From Actinomycetes bacterium (GTDB lineage: Bacteria > Actinomycetota > Actinomycetes > Mycobacteriales > Mycobacteriaceae): DNA of 48,191 nt. The notes under the pieces are model-generated. The model saw only the letters and a list, made by a program, of their open reading frames with translations, was not told the DNA's origin and did no database searches. Shown here one piece after another: positions 35,271 through 42,802 of this stretch. The stretch is taken from the NCBI GenBank assembly GCA_022601275.1, contig JAHZIT010000158.1, forward strand, positions 1 to 48,191, written 5' to 3'. The position numbers were made by a program, and so were the translations under genes. Position 1 is the first letter of the stretch; each line of letters begins with the position of its first letter.

Positions 35271-36647
35271 ATGGGTATACGGGGCATGCTGTCGAGGGCG
35301 GACCTCGAGGAACGGGTCGCCTCCGGGGCCATCGACACCGTGATCGTCGCGTTTTGCGACATGCAAGGCCGGCTGACCGGCAAGCGGGTCTCGGCGCAGC
35401 TGTTCGTCGAGGAAGTCGCCGAGCACGGCGCAGAGTGCTGCAACTACCTGCTCGCCGTCGACGTCGACATGAACACTGTCGACGGGTACGCGATCTCCAG
35501 CTGGGAGACGGGCTATGGCGACATGGTGATGACGCCGGACTTCACCACTTTGCGGTTGTTGCCGTGGCTGCCTGCCACCGCGATGGTGATGGCGGACCTG
35601 TCCTGGAACACTGATGGGCCGGCCGCCTCACCGGTTCGGGAGGCGCCCCGCAGCATCCTGAACCGTCAGCTGGATCGGCTCGCCGCCCGTGGGCTGGTGC
35701 CCTACGTGGGCACCGAGTTGGAGTTCATGGTGTTCGATGACAGCTTTCGGTCGGCCTGGCAGGCCGGCTACCGCGGCCTGACGCCGGCGACCGACTACAA
35801 CGTGGACTACGCGATGCATGCGTCGACCCGGATGGAACCGCTGCTGCGGGACATTCGTCTCGGTATGGACGGTGCCGGCATGTATTGCGAAGGCGTCAAA
35901 GGGGAGTGCAATCTGGGCCAGCAAGAGATCGCGTTCCGCTACGACCACGCCCTGGTGACTTGCGATAACCATACGATCTACAAGAACGGCGCCAAGGAAA
36001 TCGCCGATCAGCACGCGAAGAGCCTGACGTTCATGGCGAAATACGATGAGCGCGAAGGCAATAGCTGTCACATCCACATCTCCCTTCGAGGTGAGGACGG
36101 GTCGGCGGTATTCGCTGATTCCGACGACGAGCTGGGGATGTCGGCGATGTTCCGCAGCTTCGTTGCGGGCCAACTGGCGACACTGCGGGAGCTGGCGCTG
36201 TTCTACGCGCCGAACGTCAACTCCTACAAGCGTTATGTCGAGGGCAGTTTTGCGCCCACGGCAATCGCCTGGGGGGTCGACAACCGGACCTGCGCGATGC
36301 GGGTGGTCGGCCAGGGTCACGGCATGCGGGTGGAATGTCGTGCCCCCGGTGGCGATGTCAACCAGTACCTGGCGGTGTCGGCCCTGATTGTCGGGGGACT
36401 TCACGGGATCGAGCAGGGGCTGCAACTACCGGAAGCACTGCAGGGCAACGCGTACGTCAGCGGTGTTCCGCGGCTGCCGACGACGCTGGCTGAGGCCGTT
36501 GAACTGCTGGACAACTCGCAGATCGCCCGGGACGCTTTCGGCGACGATGTCGTCGACCACTACCTGAACAATGCGCGCGTGGAACTCAAGGCGTTCAACG
36601 CCGCGGTGACTGACTGGGAGCGGGTGCGTGGCTTCGAACGGCTCTAG
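35271..36647 (+). CDS. glnA4: Glutamine synthetase family protein, GlnA4-type gamma-glutamyl ligase
   Basis: A 458-residue glutamine-synthetase-fold enzyme closely similar to Rv2860c (GlnA4). The fold motifs are present: TELEFMVFDD (metal Glu), EGVKGECNLGQQE, SCHIHISLRG (His loop) and NSYKRYVEGSFAPT. GlnA4/PuuA-type enzymes do not assimilate ammonium but attach gamma-glutamate to amines such as polyamines or ethanolamine. The Tyr adenylylation loop of GlnA1 was not seen. The neighbours are a C26 gamma-glutamyl hydrolase, an aldehyde dehydrogenase and an SDR, a Puu-like route; the actual amine is unknown. RBS GGAGGGGAGAG precedes the ATG. It diverges from the NAGGN-type pair. Confidence 0.9.
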   Translation: MGIRGMLSRADLEERVASGAIDTVIVAFCDMQGRLTGKRVSAQLFVEEVAEHGAECCNYLLAVDVDMNTVDGYAISSWETGYGDMVMTPDFTTLRLLPWLPATAMVMADLSWNTDGPAASPVREAPRSILNRQLDRLAARGLVPYVGTELEFMVFDDSFRSAWQAGYRGLTPATDYNVDYAMHASTRMEPLLRDIRLGMDGAGMYCEGVKGECNLGQQEIAFRYDHALVTCDNHTIYKNGAKEIADQHAKSLTFMAKYDEREGNSCHIHISLRGEDGSAVFADSDDELGMSAMFRSFVAGQLATLRELALFYAPNVNSYKRYVEGSFAPTAIAWGVDNRTCAMRVVGQGHGMRVECRAPGGDVNQYLAVSALIVGGLHGIEQGLQLPEALQGNAYVSGVPRLPTTLAEAVELLDNSQIARDAFGDDVVDHYLNNARVELKAFNAAVTDWERVRGFERL

Positions 36648-37491
36648 CTCCGACGCGGGCAGACGCGAACTCGCACGAAATCAGTCCGGAACACGCGAGT
36701 TCGCGTCCGCTCGCGTAGAGGCACCGGGCGCCGGGGTGCCCAAGATCGGCCTGACCACCTATCTGCAGCCAGCCCAGACCGGAGTATGGGATGTGCGGGC
36801 CAGCTTTCTGCCCGCGAGCTACTTCGAAGGTGTCGGTCGGGCCGGTGGTATCGCGATGCTGCTGCCGCCGCAGCCCGCTGACGCCGGCATCGCCGGGCGC
36901 CTGCTCGACGGCATCGACGGTCTGATCATCACCGGTGGCCGCGATGTCGACCCGGCGGCCTACGGGAGTCCGCGTCACCCGGCCACCGACGAGCCTTTTG
37001 CCGACAGCCGTATGCGTGACGCGTTCGAGATCACGCTGCTGCAGGGAGCCCTGAGCCGAGGGATGCCGGTGCTGGGTATCTGCCGCGGCGCCCAAGTGCT
37101 CAATGTCGCACTCGGCGGCACGTTGCACCAACATCTTCCCGACGTGCTCGGACACGCCCACCATCAGCGGGGGAACGCAGTATTCACCACGTCTTCGGTC
37201 AGGACGGTGCCCGGAACCCGGGTCGAGTCTCTCGTGGGTCAGACCGCTGAGGCCCAGTGCTATCACCACCAGGCCATCGATCGGCTGGGGGAGGGGCTGA
37301 TCGTCAGCGCATCCGATGCCGATGGCGTGGTCGAAGCCGTGGAGCTCGACCCGGCCCGGCATCCGCACAGCTGGGTGTTGGCAGTTCAGTGGCATCCCGA
37401 GGAGCGTCTTGACGACCTGCGATTGTTCGCCGGGCTGGTGAACGCCGCGCAACGGGATGCGATCTGTAAGGCTCAGAAAGTGAAACCATGA
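36628..37491 (+). CDS. Class I glutamine amidotransferase-like gamma-glutamyl hydrolase (peptidase C26, PuuD-like)
   Basis: Up to 287 residues. The C26 hydrolase core begins at VPKIGLTTYLQPAQTGVWD. It has the oxyanion/nucleophile motif PVLGICRGAQVLNVALGG (catalytic Cys) and the His-Glu part LAVQWHPEE. Earlier motifs are LIITGGRDVDPAAYG and QCYHHQAI. PuuD-type members hydrolyse gamma-glutamyl-GABA in polyamine breakdown; the glnA4 and aldehyde dehydrogenase neighbours fit such a role. The GTG at 36628 overlaps glnA4 by 20 bases, but the first 36 residues include a translated inverted repeat (36662-36707), so GTG 36736 may be the real start. M. tuberculosis Rv2859c also has a repetitive N-terminus, as I recall. 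The stop overlaps the next ATG. Confidence 0.85.
   Translation: MASNGSSSDAGRRELARNQSGTREFASARVEAPGAGVPKIGLTTYLQPAQTGVWDVRASFLPASYFEGVGRAGGIAMLLPPQPADAGIAGRLLDGIDGLIITGGRDVDPAAYGSPRHPATDEPFADSRMRDAFEITLLQGALSRGMPVLGICRGAQVLNVALGGTLHQHLPDVLGHAHHQRGNAVFTTSSVRTVPGTRVESLVGQTAEAQCYHHQAIDRLGEGLIVSASDADGVVEAVELDPARHPHSWVLAVQWHPEERLDDLRLFAGLVNAAQRDAICKAQKVKP
36662..36707. repeat. 13-bp perfect inverted repeat at the glnA4/hydrolase junction
   Basis: GACGCGAACTCGC (36662-36674) is the exact reverse complement of GCGAGTTCGCGTC (36695-36707), with a 20-base spacer. It sits right after the glnA4 stop and within the possible N-terminal extension of the next gene. It looks like a small REP-like palindromic element that can fold in mRNA between two co-transcribed genes. 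Confidence 0.85.
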
Positions 37492-38864
37492 CATCCAGCG
37501 ATGTGATCAACCCGGCGACCGAGGAACTGCTGCGCACGGTCGAGCAGACCGATGAAGCCGCAGTAGACGACGCTGTCGCACGCGCGAAGGCGGCCCAGCA
37601 AAATTGGGCTCGACAGGCCCCCGCCGACCGGGCTGCGATGCTGAGGGCCTTCGCGACGGTGGTGGACGCCCACATAGAGGAATTGGCCGAGCTCGAAGTA
37701 GCCAATTCCGGGCACCCGATCGGTAACGCGCGTTGGGAGGCCGGTCATGTCCGCGACGTACTTCACTATTACTCCGCTACGCCGGAGCGCCTGTCCGGCA
37801 GGCAAATCCCGGTAGCCGGAGGATGGAATGTCACCTTCAACGAGCCGATCGGCGTGGTCGGGGTGATCACGCCCTGGAACTTTCCGATGACCATCGCCTC
37901 GTGGGGTTTCGCCCCGGCGCTCGCGGCGGGCAACGCGGTGCTGGTCAAACCCGCGGAGTGGACTCCGCTGACAACGATCCGGCTCGGTGAACTCGCTGTC
38001 GCCGCAGGGCTGCCCGCCGATCTGCTGTGCGTTCTGCCCGGCAGGGGGTCGGTGGTCGGGGAACGGTTCGTCAGCCATCCTGACGTCAACAAGATCGTGT
38101 TCACCGGGTCCACCGCGGTCGGTAAGCGGGTGATGTCGGGCGCCGCGGATTACGTCAAGCGGGTCACCTTGGAGTTGGGCGGCAAGAGCGCCAACATCGT
38201 CTTCGACGATTGTGATCTGGAGAGGGCCGCTGCCACCGCGCCGTACGGAGTCTTCGACAACGCTGGGCAGGACTGCTGTTCACGCAGTCGGATTCTTGTG
38301 CAGCGCAATGTCTATGACAGGTTCATGGAGCTCTTTGAACCCGCCGTCAGAGGTGTCGTGGTAGGGGATCCGCGTGCGGGCGAGACCGAGATGGGTCCTC
38401 TGGTTTCCAAAGCCCACTGGAATTCGGTGAAATCATTTGTGCCCGACGACGCGCCCATCGCATTTCAGGGCTCTGCCCCGACCGGCCCCGGACACTGGTT
38501 CCCCCCGACAGTGCTGACACCGCGGCCGGACGACCGCACGGTCACCGAGGAGATCTTTGGGCCCGTCGTAGTGGTTCTGCCGTTCGACGACGAAGCCGAC
38601 GCCATCGCGCTGGCGAACGATTCCGTCTACGGGCTGTCCGGATCGATCTGGACTGACGATCTTTCGCGGGCTCTGCGGCTGTCGCGCGCGGTGGAATCCG
38701 GCAACTTGTCGGTGAACTCGCACTCGTCGGTCCGCTACAACACACCGTTCGGCGGCTTCAAGCAATCCGGGCTGGGGCGCGAGCTCGGGCCGGAAGCCGC
38801 GATGTCGTTCACCGAGACCAAGAACGTGTTCATAGCTGTTCGCGACGCGCAGGAGGCGCCCTGA
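37488..38864 (+). CDS. aldC: Aldehyde dehydrogenase (AldC/PuuC-like)
   Basis: A 458-residue NAD(P)-dependent aldehyde dehydrogenase. Motifs in order are ITPWNFPM (cofactor), KPAEWTPLT, FTGSTAVGKRV, LELGGKSANIV (catalytic Glu) and the cysteine loop NAGQDCCSRSRILV (catalytic Cys). The C-terminus has EEIFGPVVVVLPFDDE and PFGGFKQSGLGRE. Positionally it is Rv2858c. With glnA4 and the C26 hydrolase it would oxidise a gamma-glutamylated or free aldehyde from an amine; the substrate is inferred. ATG at 37488 overlaps the previous stop (ATGA), and its stop overlaps the next start (TGATG), so translation is coupled through the operon. It is slightly shorter than typical 480-500 residue family members at the N-terminus. 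Confidence 0.92.
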   Translation: MTSSDVINPATEELLRTVEQTDEAAVDDAVARAKAAQQNWARQAPADRAAMLRAFATVVDAHIEELAELEVANSGHPIGNARWEAGHVRDVLHYYSATPERLSGRQIPVAGGWNVTFNEPIGVVGVITPWNFPMTIASWGFAPALAAGNAVLVKPAEWTPLTTIRLGELAVAAGLPADLLCVLPGRGSVVGERFVSHPDVNKIVFTGSTAVGKRVMSGAADYVKRVTLELGGKSANIVFDDCDLERAAATAPYGVFDNAGQDCCSRSRILVQRNVYDRFMELFEPAVRGVVVGDPRAGETEMGPLVSKAHWNSVKSFVPDDAPIAFQGSAPTGPGHWFPPTVLTPRPDDRTVTEEIFGPVVVVLPFDDEADAIALANDSVYGLSGSIWTDDLSRALRLSRAVESGNLSVNSHSSVRYNTPFGGFKQSGLGRELGPEAAMSFTETKNVFIAVRDAQEAP

Positions 38865-39637
38865 TGGATTTGTCCCGACGCCTGGCCGGCAAGGTCGCGG
38901 TGATCACCGGGGGTGCTGGCGGTATTGGTCTTGCGACGGCCAAACGGATGCAGGCTGAAGGTGCCATCGTCGTCATAGGTGATATCGACCCTGCGGCGGG
39001 CGAGGCCGTCGCGAACGAAATGAACGTCACATTCGTGCAGGTCGACGTCTCCGACCAGGTCGCGGTAGACAAGTTGTTCGACACCGCCGCCGAGGTGCAC
39101 GGCGGTGTCGACATCGCGTTCAACAATGCGGGGATCTCGCCCCCGGAAGATGACCTGATCGAGCACACCGGGCTCGACGCGTGGCAGCGCGTGCAGGACG
39201 TGAATCTGAAATCGGTGTTTCTGTGCTGTAAGGCTGCGTTGCGCCACATGGTTCCGCAACGCAAGGGGTCGATCATCAACACCGCGTCGTTCGTCGCGAT
39301 GACTGGGTCGGCGACATCGCAGATCTCTTACACCGCCTCCAAGGGAGGCGTGCTGGCAATGTCGCGCGAGCTCGGTGTTCAGTTCGCCAGAGAGGGCATT
39401 CGGGTCAACGCACTGTGCCCGGGACCAGTGAACACACCGCTGCTCAAGGAGCTGTTCGCCAAGGATCCCGAGCGTGCCGCCCGCAGGCTCGTGCACGTGC
39501 CACTGGGCAGATTCGCCGAGCCGTCGGAACTCGCGGCCGCAGTGGCGTTCCTGGCCAGCGACGACGCGTCGTTCATCACCGCATCGTCGTTTCTCGTCGA
39601 CGGCGGGATCTGTTCTGCCTACGTCACGCCGTTGTAG
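38864..39637 (+). CDS. Short-chain dehydrogenase/reductase
   Basis: A 257-residue classical SDR. The NAD(P) motif TGGAGGIG is at about residues 16-23, followed by the acidic residue in IGDIDPAAG, which favours NAD. NNAG is in FNNAGISPP. The catalytic Ser is in NTASFVAM and YxxxK in YTASKGG. The C-terminal region has GRFAEPSELAAAVAFLASDD and VDGG. It corresponds to Rv2857c and is the last gene of the glnA4 operon, with its ATG overlapping the aldC stop. It may replace the amine or alcohol oxidation step that PuuB performs in E. coli, but this is speculation. A GC-rich hairpin follows the stop. Confidence 0.9.
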   Translation: MDLSRRLAGKVAVITGGAGGIGLATAKRMQAEGAIVVIGDIDPAAGEAVANEMNVTFVQVDVSDQVAVDKLFDTAAEVHGGVDIAFNNAGISPPEDDLIEHTGLDAWQRVQDVNLKSVFLCCKAALRHMVPQRKGSIINTASFVAMTGSATSQISYTASKGGVLAMSRELGVQFAREGIRVNALCPGPVNTPLLKELFAKDPERAARRLVHVPLGRFAEPSELAAAVAFLASDDASFITASSFLVDGGICSAYVTPL

Positions 39638-39649
39638 GTCACACTGACC

Positions 39650-39689
39650 CTCAGCCCGCGAGCCGATCCTCAGCCCGCGAGCGCGCGGG
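39650..39689 (+). terminator. Direct repeat and stem-loop downstream of the SDR gene
   Basis: CTCAGCCCGCGAGC is present at 39650-39663 and again at 39669-39682 (period 19). The second copy forms a stem CCCGCG (39674-39679) with CGCGGG (39684-39689) around the loop AGCG. It lies just after the glnA4 operon. It lacks a U-tract, so its role as terminator is inferred. Confidence 0.5.
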
Positions 39690-39744
39690 TCTGCACGCCG
39701 CCGCGCCGGCGAACGCTGGCATTTTGCGTGCGCTCGAGCAGGAC

Positions 39745-39750
39745 TACATT
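39745..39750 (+). promoter_or_regulatory. Candidate leaderless -10 element of the ArsR-type regulator gene
   Basis: TACATT followed by seven bases and the GTG at 39758. No SD is present, and this supports GTG 39758 as the start over the upstream in-frame start at 39728. Confidence 0.45.
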
Positions 39751-39757
39751 TGGCACT

Positions 39758-40105
39758 GTGGAGGATGAGTCGGTGGTTGAGCTGGCCTCGTCGGCGTTGT
39801 CCGACGTGGACACCGCGGGCTGGGCTCAGCGATTCGACTTGGTATCCGACCCGCATCGCCTGGAGATCCTGCTGAGCTTGCATCGGGCGCCCGGTATTTG
39901 CGTCAGTGACCTCGCCGCCGCGTTGGGACGGTCAGAAAATACTGTCTCGCAGGCACTTCGAATCCTCCGTGGGCAGGGCTGGGTGACCAGTACCCGCACC
40001 GGGCGCTCGGTCAATTACCGGTTGGACGACGAGACCGTGCACGACTTGCTTCATTGGATCGGCGCCCGACACCGCGAACCCCACGGTCCATCGCCGCGCC
40101 ACTGA
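39758..40105 (+). CDS. ArsR/SmtB-family transcriptional repressor (probable nickel/cobalt sensor)
   Basis: A 115-residue winged-helix protein. The ArsR fold is clear: DPHRLEILLSLHRAPGICVS, then DLAAALGRSENTVSQALRIL as the recognition-helix region, and the wing WVTSTRTGRSVNYRL. The C-terminal helix and tail are rich in His (H95, H99, H105, H109, H115), a likely metal site. They do not exactly follow the NmtR/SmtB pattern D-x-H-x10-H-x2-H. Eighty-seven bases downstream begins a CbiMNQO-type nickel/cobalt importer, with a palindrome on its promoter. The simplest reading is a metal-responsive repressor of that importer. Metal identity is inferred. Confidence 0.85.
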   Translation: MEDESVVELASSALSDVDTAGWAQRFDLVSDPHRLEILLSLHRAPGICVSDLAAALGRSENTVSQALRILRGQGWVTSTRTGRSVNYRLDDETVHDLLHWIGARHREPHGPSPRH

Positions 40106-40135
40106 CCGCCAATGCCCTCAGCCCCGGGCCCAGAA

Positions 40136-40175
40136 CCGGCTGTTCATCTGATCAGCTGGACAGATGTTCAGCCGG
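40136..40175. promoter_or_regulatory. 40-bp near-perfect palindrome between arsR and cbiM, probable operator
   Basis: The arms CCGGCTG (40136-40142) and CAGCCGG (40169-40175) are exact complements. Inside them CATCTG (40145-40150) and CAGATG (40161-40166) are too, and the centre CAGCTG (40153-40158) is itself palindromic. Only the dinucleotides between these blocks fail to pair. It overlaps the likely -35 of cbiM and ends five bases before its -10. It could be the ArsR-type repressor's site, or a hairpin ending arsR transcription. Confidence 0.75.
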
Positions 40176-40186
40176 CGGAATAGGCT
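40157..40186 (+). promoter_or_regulatory. Candidate cbiM promoter (TGGACA-N18-TAGGCT)
   Basis: TGGACA at 40157-40162 (5 of 6 matches to TTGACA), an 18-base spacer, and TAGGCT at 40181-40186. Six bases later is GTG 40193. The -35 is within the 40-bp palindrome, so a repressor bound there would block RNA polymerase. Confidence 0.5.
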
Positions 40187-40192
40187 CGCAGC

Positions 40193-40909
40193 GTGAGCGC
40201 CCAGTATGTCGCCATGCACATGAGCGACGGCATCGTCAACGCGCAGACCTCGGCGCTGTTCGGGGCTATCGCTTTCATTGCACTTGGGTTTTGCGCCTGG
40301 AAGGCCCGCACCGAACTCGATGAGCGGACAGTGCCGCTGGCAGGCTTGGTGGCGGCCTTCATCTTCGCTGTGCAGATGGTTAATTTCCCGATTCTGCCCG
40401 GCGTGAGTGGCCACCTGCTCGGTGGTGCCCTGGCCGCCATCCTTGTCGGGCCGTATACCGGGGCCCTGTGCATCGCGATCGTGTTGGTGGTGCAGTCCCT
40501 GCTGTTCGCCGACGGCGGCGTCACCGCGCTGGGCATGAACATAGTCAATATCGCGATCATCGGTGTGGGCGCCGGGTACGGGCTCGCATTGGCGATGTAT
40601 TCGGTGGCGCGGCGCTCGGCCGCACTTCGTGGGGTCGACCCTCCTCCGACGCGTATCGTCGGATTGATCGCATTCTTCGCGGGACTCATCGGAACTATCT
40701 GCGCGGCAATGGGCTTCGTGCTCGAGTACTCGATCGGCGGAGCTGCTCCGGCGTCCATGGGCACTATCGCGGGCTATATGTTCGGTACCCACCTGCTCAT
40801 CGGCGTCGGCGAGGGCCTGATCACCGCAGTGACGGTGATGGCCGTGGCGCGGGCCCGCCCCGATCTGGTGCACCTGTTGCAGCGCCACCGAGCAGAGGTT
40901 CGGGTATGA
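40193..40909 (+). CDS. cbiM: Nickel/cobalt ECF transporter substrate-binding membrane protein CbiM/NikM
   Basis: A 231-238 residue integral membrane protein of the CbiM/NikM family, the metal-binding S-component of an energy-coupling-factor importer. The family N-terminus MHMSDGIVNAQT is present, and then several hydrophobic helices (FILPGVSGHLLGGALAA-like region, IGVGAGYGLALAMY, FGTHLLIGVGEGLI). The second His expected in the metal site lies in VSGHLLGG. In known members the free N-terminal Met-His binds the metal. The GTG at 40193, supported by a leaderless -10, would add seven residues before that Met-His. ATG 40214 would restore it, so the start is uncertain. It overlaps the cbiN-like gene (ATGA). 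Confidence 0.88.
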   Translation: MSAQYVAMHMSDGIVNAQTSALFGAIAFIALGFCAWKARTELDERTVPLAGLVAAFIFAVQMVNFPILPGVSGHLLGGALAAILVGPYTGALCIAIVLVVQSLLFADGGVTALGMNIVNIAIIGVGAGYGLALAMYSVARRSAALRGVDPPPTRIVGLIAFFAGLIGTICAAMGFVLEYSIGGAAPASMGTIAGYMFGTHLLIGVGEGLITAVTVMAVARARPDLVHLLQRHRAEVRV

Positions 40910-41280
40910 GGCGCTACCGGTCACTCTGGGTGGCCTTCGCCGCGGCCACCCTGCTGCTGGCCGGGGTGGTCTCGTACTTCGCGAGCTCAAGCCCGGATGC
41001 TCTGGATTCGACGACACTGCGCGGCTGCGAGGTGGTCCAGACCGCCGCCGGGGAGGATCTGACCGGCGATTGCATCGCGCAGGCGGCCGATGAGCACCAC
41101 CTCGCCGGTTCGCCGCTGGCCGACTATGCGATCGGCGGGCGTGAAGGCACCAGCGGGCTGGCGGGTGTGATCGGTGTGCTGATCACGGTGGTTGTCGCGG
41201 GCGGCGGCTTCTGGCTGATCGCCCGTACCCGGCCCGAGAGCAGCAAAGAGACAGCCGCCGCCGAGCCGGGCCGGAGCTAG
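40906..41280 (+). CDS. cbiN: CbiN-like/PDGLE domain component of the nickel/cobalt ECF transporter
   Basis: A 124-residue protein with two transmembrane helices (WVAFAAATLLLAGVVSYFA and SGLAGVIGVLITVVVAGGG) and an external loop of about 70 residues. The loop carries a PDGLE-like motif (SSPDALDS) and ends with LADYAIGG, typical of PDGLE/NikN-type partners of CbiM. Such small subunits are needed together with CbiM for metal uptake. The ATG at 40906 overlaps the cbiM stop; the longer in-frame ORF from 40468 lies within cbiM and is spurious. The cbiQ gene starts two bases after its stop. Confidence 0.82.
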   Translation: MRRYRSLWVAFAAATLLLAGVVSYFASSSPDALDSTTLRGCEVVQTAAGEDLTGDCIAQAADEHHLAGSPLADYAIGGREGTSGLAGVIGVLITVVVAGGGFWLIARTRPESSKETAAAEPGRS

Positions 41281-41282
41281 CC

Positions 41283-42056
41283 GTGGGCGCGGGAGCGCAC
41301 CCGCTCTACCGGCACGGCGACTCCGTGGTGCACCGCGCTCCGGCCGAGGTCAAGATCGTCTGTCTGCTGGTCTTTGTGTTGGCCGTGGTGGCCACATCGC
41401 GGGAGATGTTCTGGCCGTATGCGGTCTACGCGCTGATCGTCGTGATCGTGTGGCGGCTGGCGCGCATACCGCTTCGGTGGGTTCTGCCGCGGATGCTGAT
41501 CGAGGCGCCGTTCCTGGTCCTGGCACTGCTACTACCGTTCGCCGAGGGCGGTGACCGAGTCGAAGTCGGCGGGCTGCAGCTGTCGGTGACGGGGTTGTAT
41601 GCGGCCTGGGGGATAGTCATCAAGGGCACGCTGGGTGTGGCCGCAGCGCTCACCTTGGCCGCCACCACCGCGGCGGCCGAGTTGCCCGCTGCGCTGAGCC
41701 GGTTGGGCGTCCCCGCGGTGGTGACATCGGTACTCGTGCTGATGATCCGGTACATCGATCTGCTCGCCGCGGAGGTCGGCCGGATGCGGATGGCGCGGAT
41801 CTCGCGGGGAGATTCGCCGCGCGCATTGCACCAGGCGCGGGCCATCGCCACCGGCATCGGCGCTTTGTTCCTGAGGTCCTATGAGCGGGGAGAGCGGGTG
41901 TATCGCTCGATGCTGTCGAGGGGTTTCGACGGGGAGGTGCCCGACCTGGCAGTGATCGGAGCGCCGCCCAGGGCGATACCGATCCAGTGGGTGTTGACGA
42001 TGATCCCGGCTGTCGCCGCGGTCATGGTGGCGGTGCTGGCGTGGGTGATCCGATGA
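41283..42056 (+). CDS. cbiQ: ECF transporter transmembrane (T) component CbiQ
   Basis: A 257-residue membrane protein of the CbiQ/EcfT family that couples the S-component to the ATPase. It has about five hydrophobic helices (IVCLLVFVLAVVATSRE, MLIEAPFLVLALLLPFAE, VTSVLVLMIRYIDLL, and a final IPAVAAVMVAVLAWVI). The two conserved cytoplasmic Ala-Arg-Gly-type coupling motifs are MARISRGD and SRGFDGE, which contact the ATPases. The GTG at 41283 is two bases after the cbiN stop. Its own stop overlaps the cbiO start (ATGA). The gene order cbiM-cbiN-cbiQ-cbiO indicates one operon for nickel or cobalt uptake, and cobalamin or urease cofactors are the probable use. Confidence 0.9.
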   Translation: MGAGAHPLYRHGDSVVHRAPAEVKIVCLLVFVLAVVATSREMFWPYAVYALIVVIVWRLARIPLRWVLPRMLIEAPFLVLALLLPFAEGGDRVEVGGLQLSVTGLYAAWGIVIKGTLGVAAALTLAATTAAAELPAALSRLGVPAVVTSVLVLMIRYIDLLAAEVGRMRMARISRGDSPRALHQARAIATGIGALFLRSYERGERVYRSMLSRGFDGEVPDLAVIGAPPRAIPIQWVLTMIPAVAAVMVAVLAWVIR

Positions 42057-42787
42057 CCGTCTCCGCCGTCCGGGTCGAAGCCTTGCGGCATGTGTATCCG
42101 GACGGTCACGTAGCTCTAGACGGTGTCGACCTCGTCATCGATCCCGGCGAACGGGTTGCTGTACTGGGGCCCAACGGTGCCGGCAAGACGACTTTGATGC
42201 TGCACCTCAACGGTGTTCTCACCGCTACCTCGGGGGTTGTGCACATTGGCGAAACCCCGGTGAGCCGGAAGAACTTGCAGAACATCCGTCAGCGTGTCGG
42301 CCTGGTTTTTCAGGACCCCGACGACCAGCTGTTCATGCCGACCGTTGCTCAGGACGTCGCCTTCGGCCCGGCCAACTTCGGGCTTCGGGGTGGGCAGCTC
42401 GCCGATCGGGTGGCGCGGGCGCTGGCCGCCGTGTCACTGACCGAACAGGCCGACCGCAATCCCACGCACCTGTCGGCGGGTCAGCGGCGCCGCGCGGCGT
42501 TGGCCACAGTGCTGGCATGTGATCCGCAGATCCTGGTCCTCGACGAACCATCGGCCAACCTCGATCCGGTGGCCAGACGTGAACTGGCCGAGACGCTTTC
42601 GGGGCTGGACGCGACGATGCTCATAGTCACCCACGACCTGCCCTACGCCGCGCAGTTGTGTGACCGCGCGGTCGTGGTGGACGGTGGGGTGGTGGTCGCA
42701 GACGGCGCTATCAACAGGATCCTCGCTGATGAGGCATTGCTGGCCGCACACCGTCTCGAACTACCGTGGGGCTTCGCAGTTCGCTGA
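42053..42787 (+). CDS. cbiO: ECF transporter ATP-binding protein CbiO
   Basis: A 244-residue ABC ATPase that drives the CbiMNQO metal importer. Walker A GPNGAGKT is at 39-46, Q-loop Gln at 87 (VFQDPDDQLF, the ECF-type signature), the ABC signature LSAGQ at 140-144, Walker B LVLDE at 161-165 and the switch His194. Only one ATPase gene is present, so it presumably works as a homodimer. ATG 42053 overlaps the cbiQ stop; an in-frame start at 41987 is inside cbiQ. The stop is 15 bases from the convergent mycothione reductase stop. No cobalamin riboswitch was found before the operon. Confidence 0.93.
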   Translation: MTVSAVRVEALRHVYPDGHVALDGVDLVIDPGERVAVLGPNGAGKTTLMLHLNGVLTATSGVVHIGETPVSRKNLQNIRQRVGLVFQDPDDQLFMPTVAQDVAFGPANFGLRGGQLADRVARALAAVSLTEQADRNPTHLSAGQRRRAALATVLACDPQILVLDEPSANLDPVARRELAETLSGLDATMLIVTHDLPYAAQLCDRAVVVDGGVVVADGAINRILADEALLAAHRLELPWGFAVR

Positions 42788-42802
42788 ATATCGCCGAACC
42801 CC

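Noticed and set aside
40106..40192. Cobalamin or NiCo riboswitch upstream of cbiM
   Set aside because: Only 87 bases lie between the genes, mostly the palindrome and promoter; the multi-helix layout of either riboswitch class is not present.
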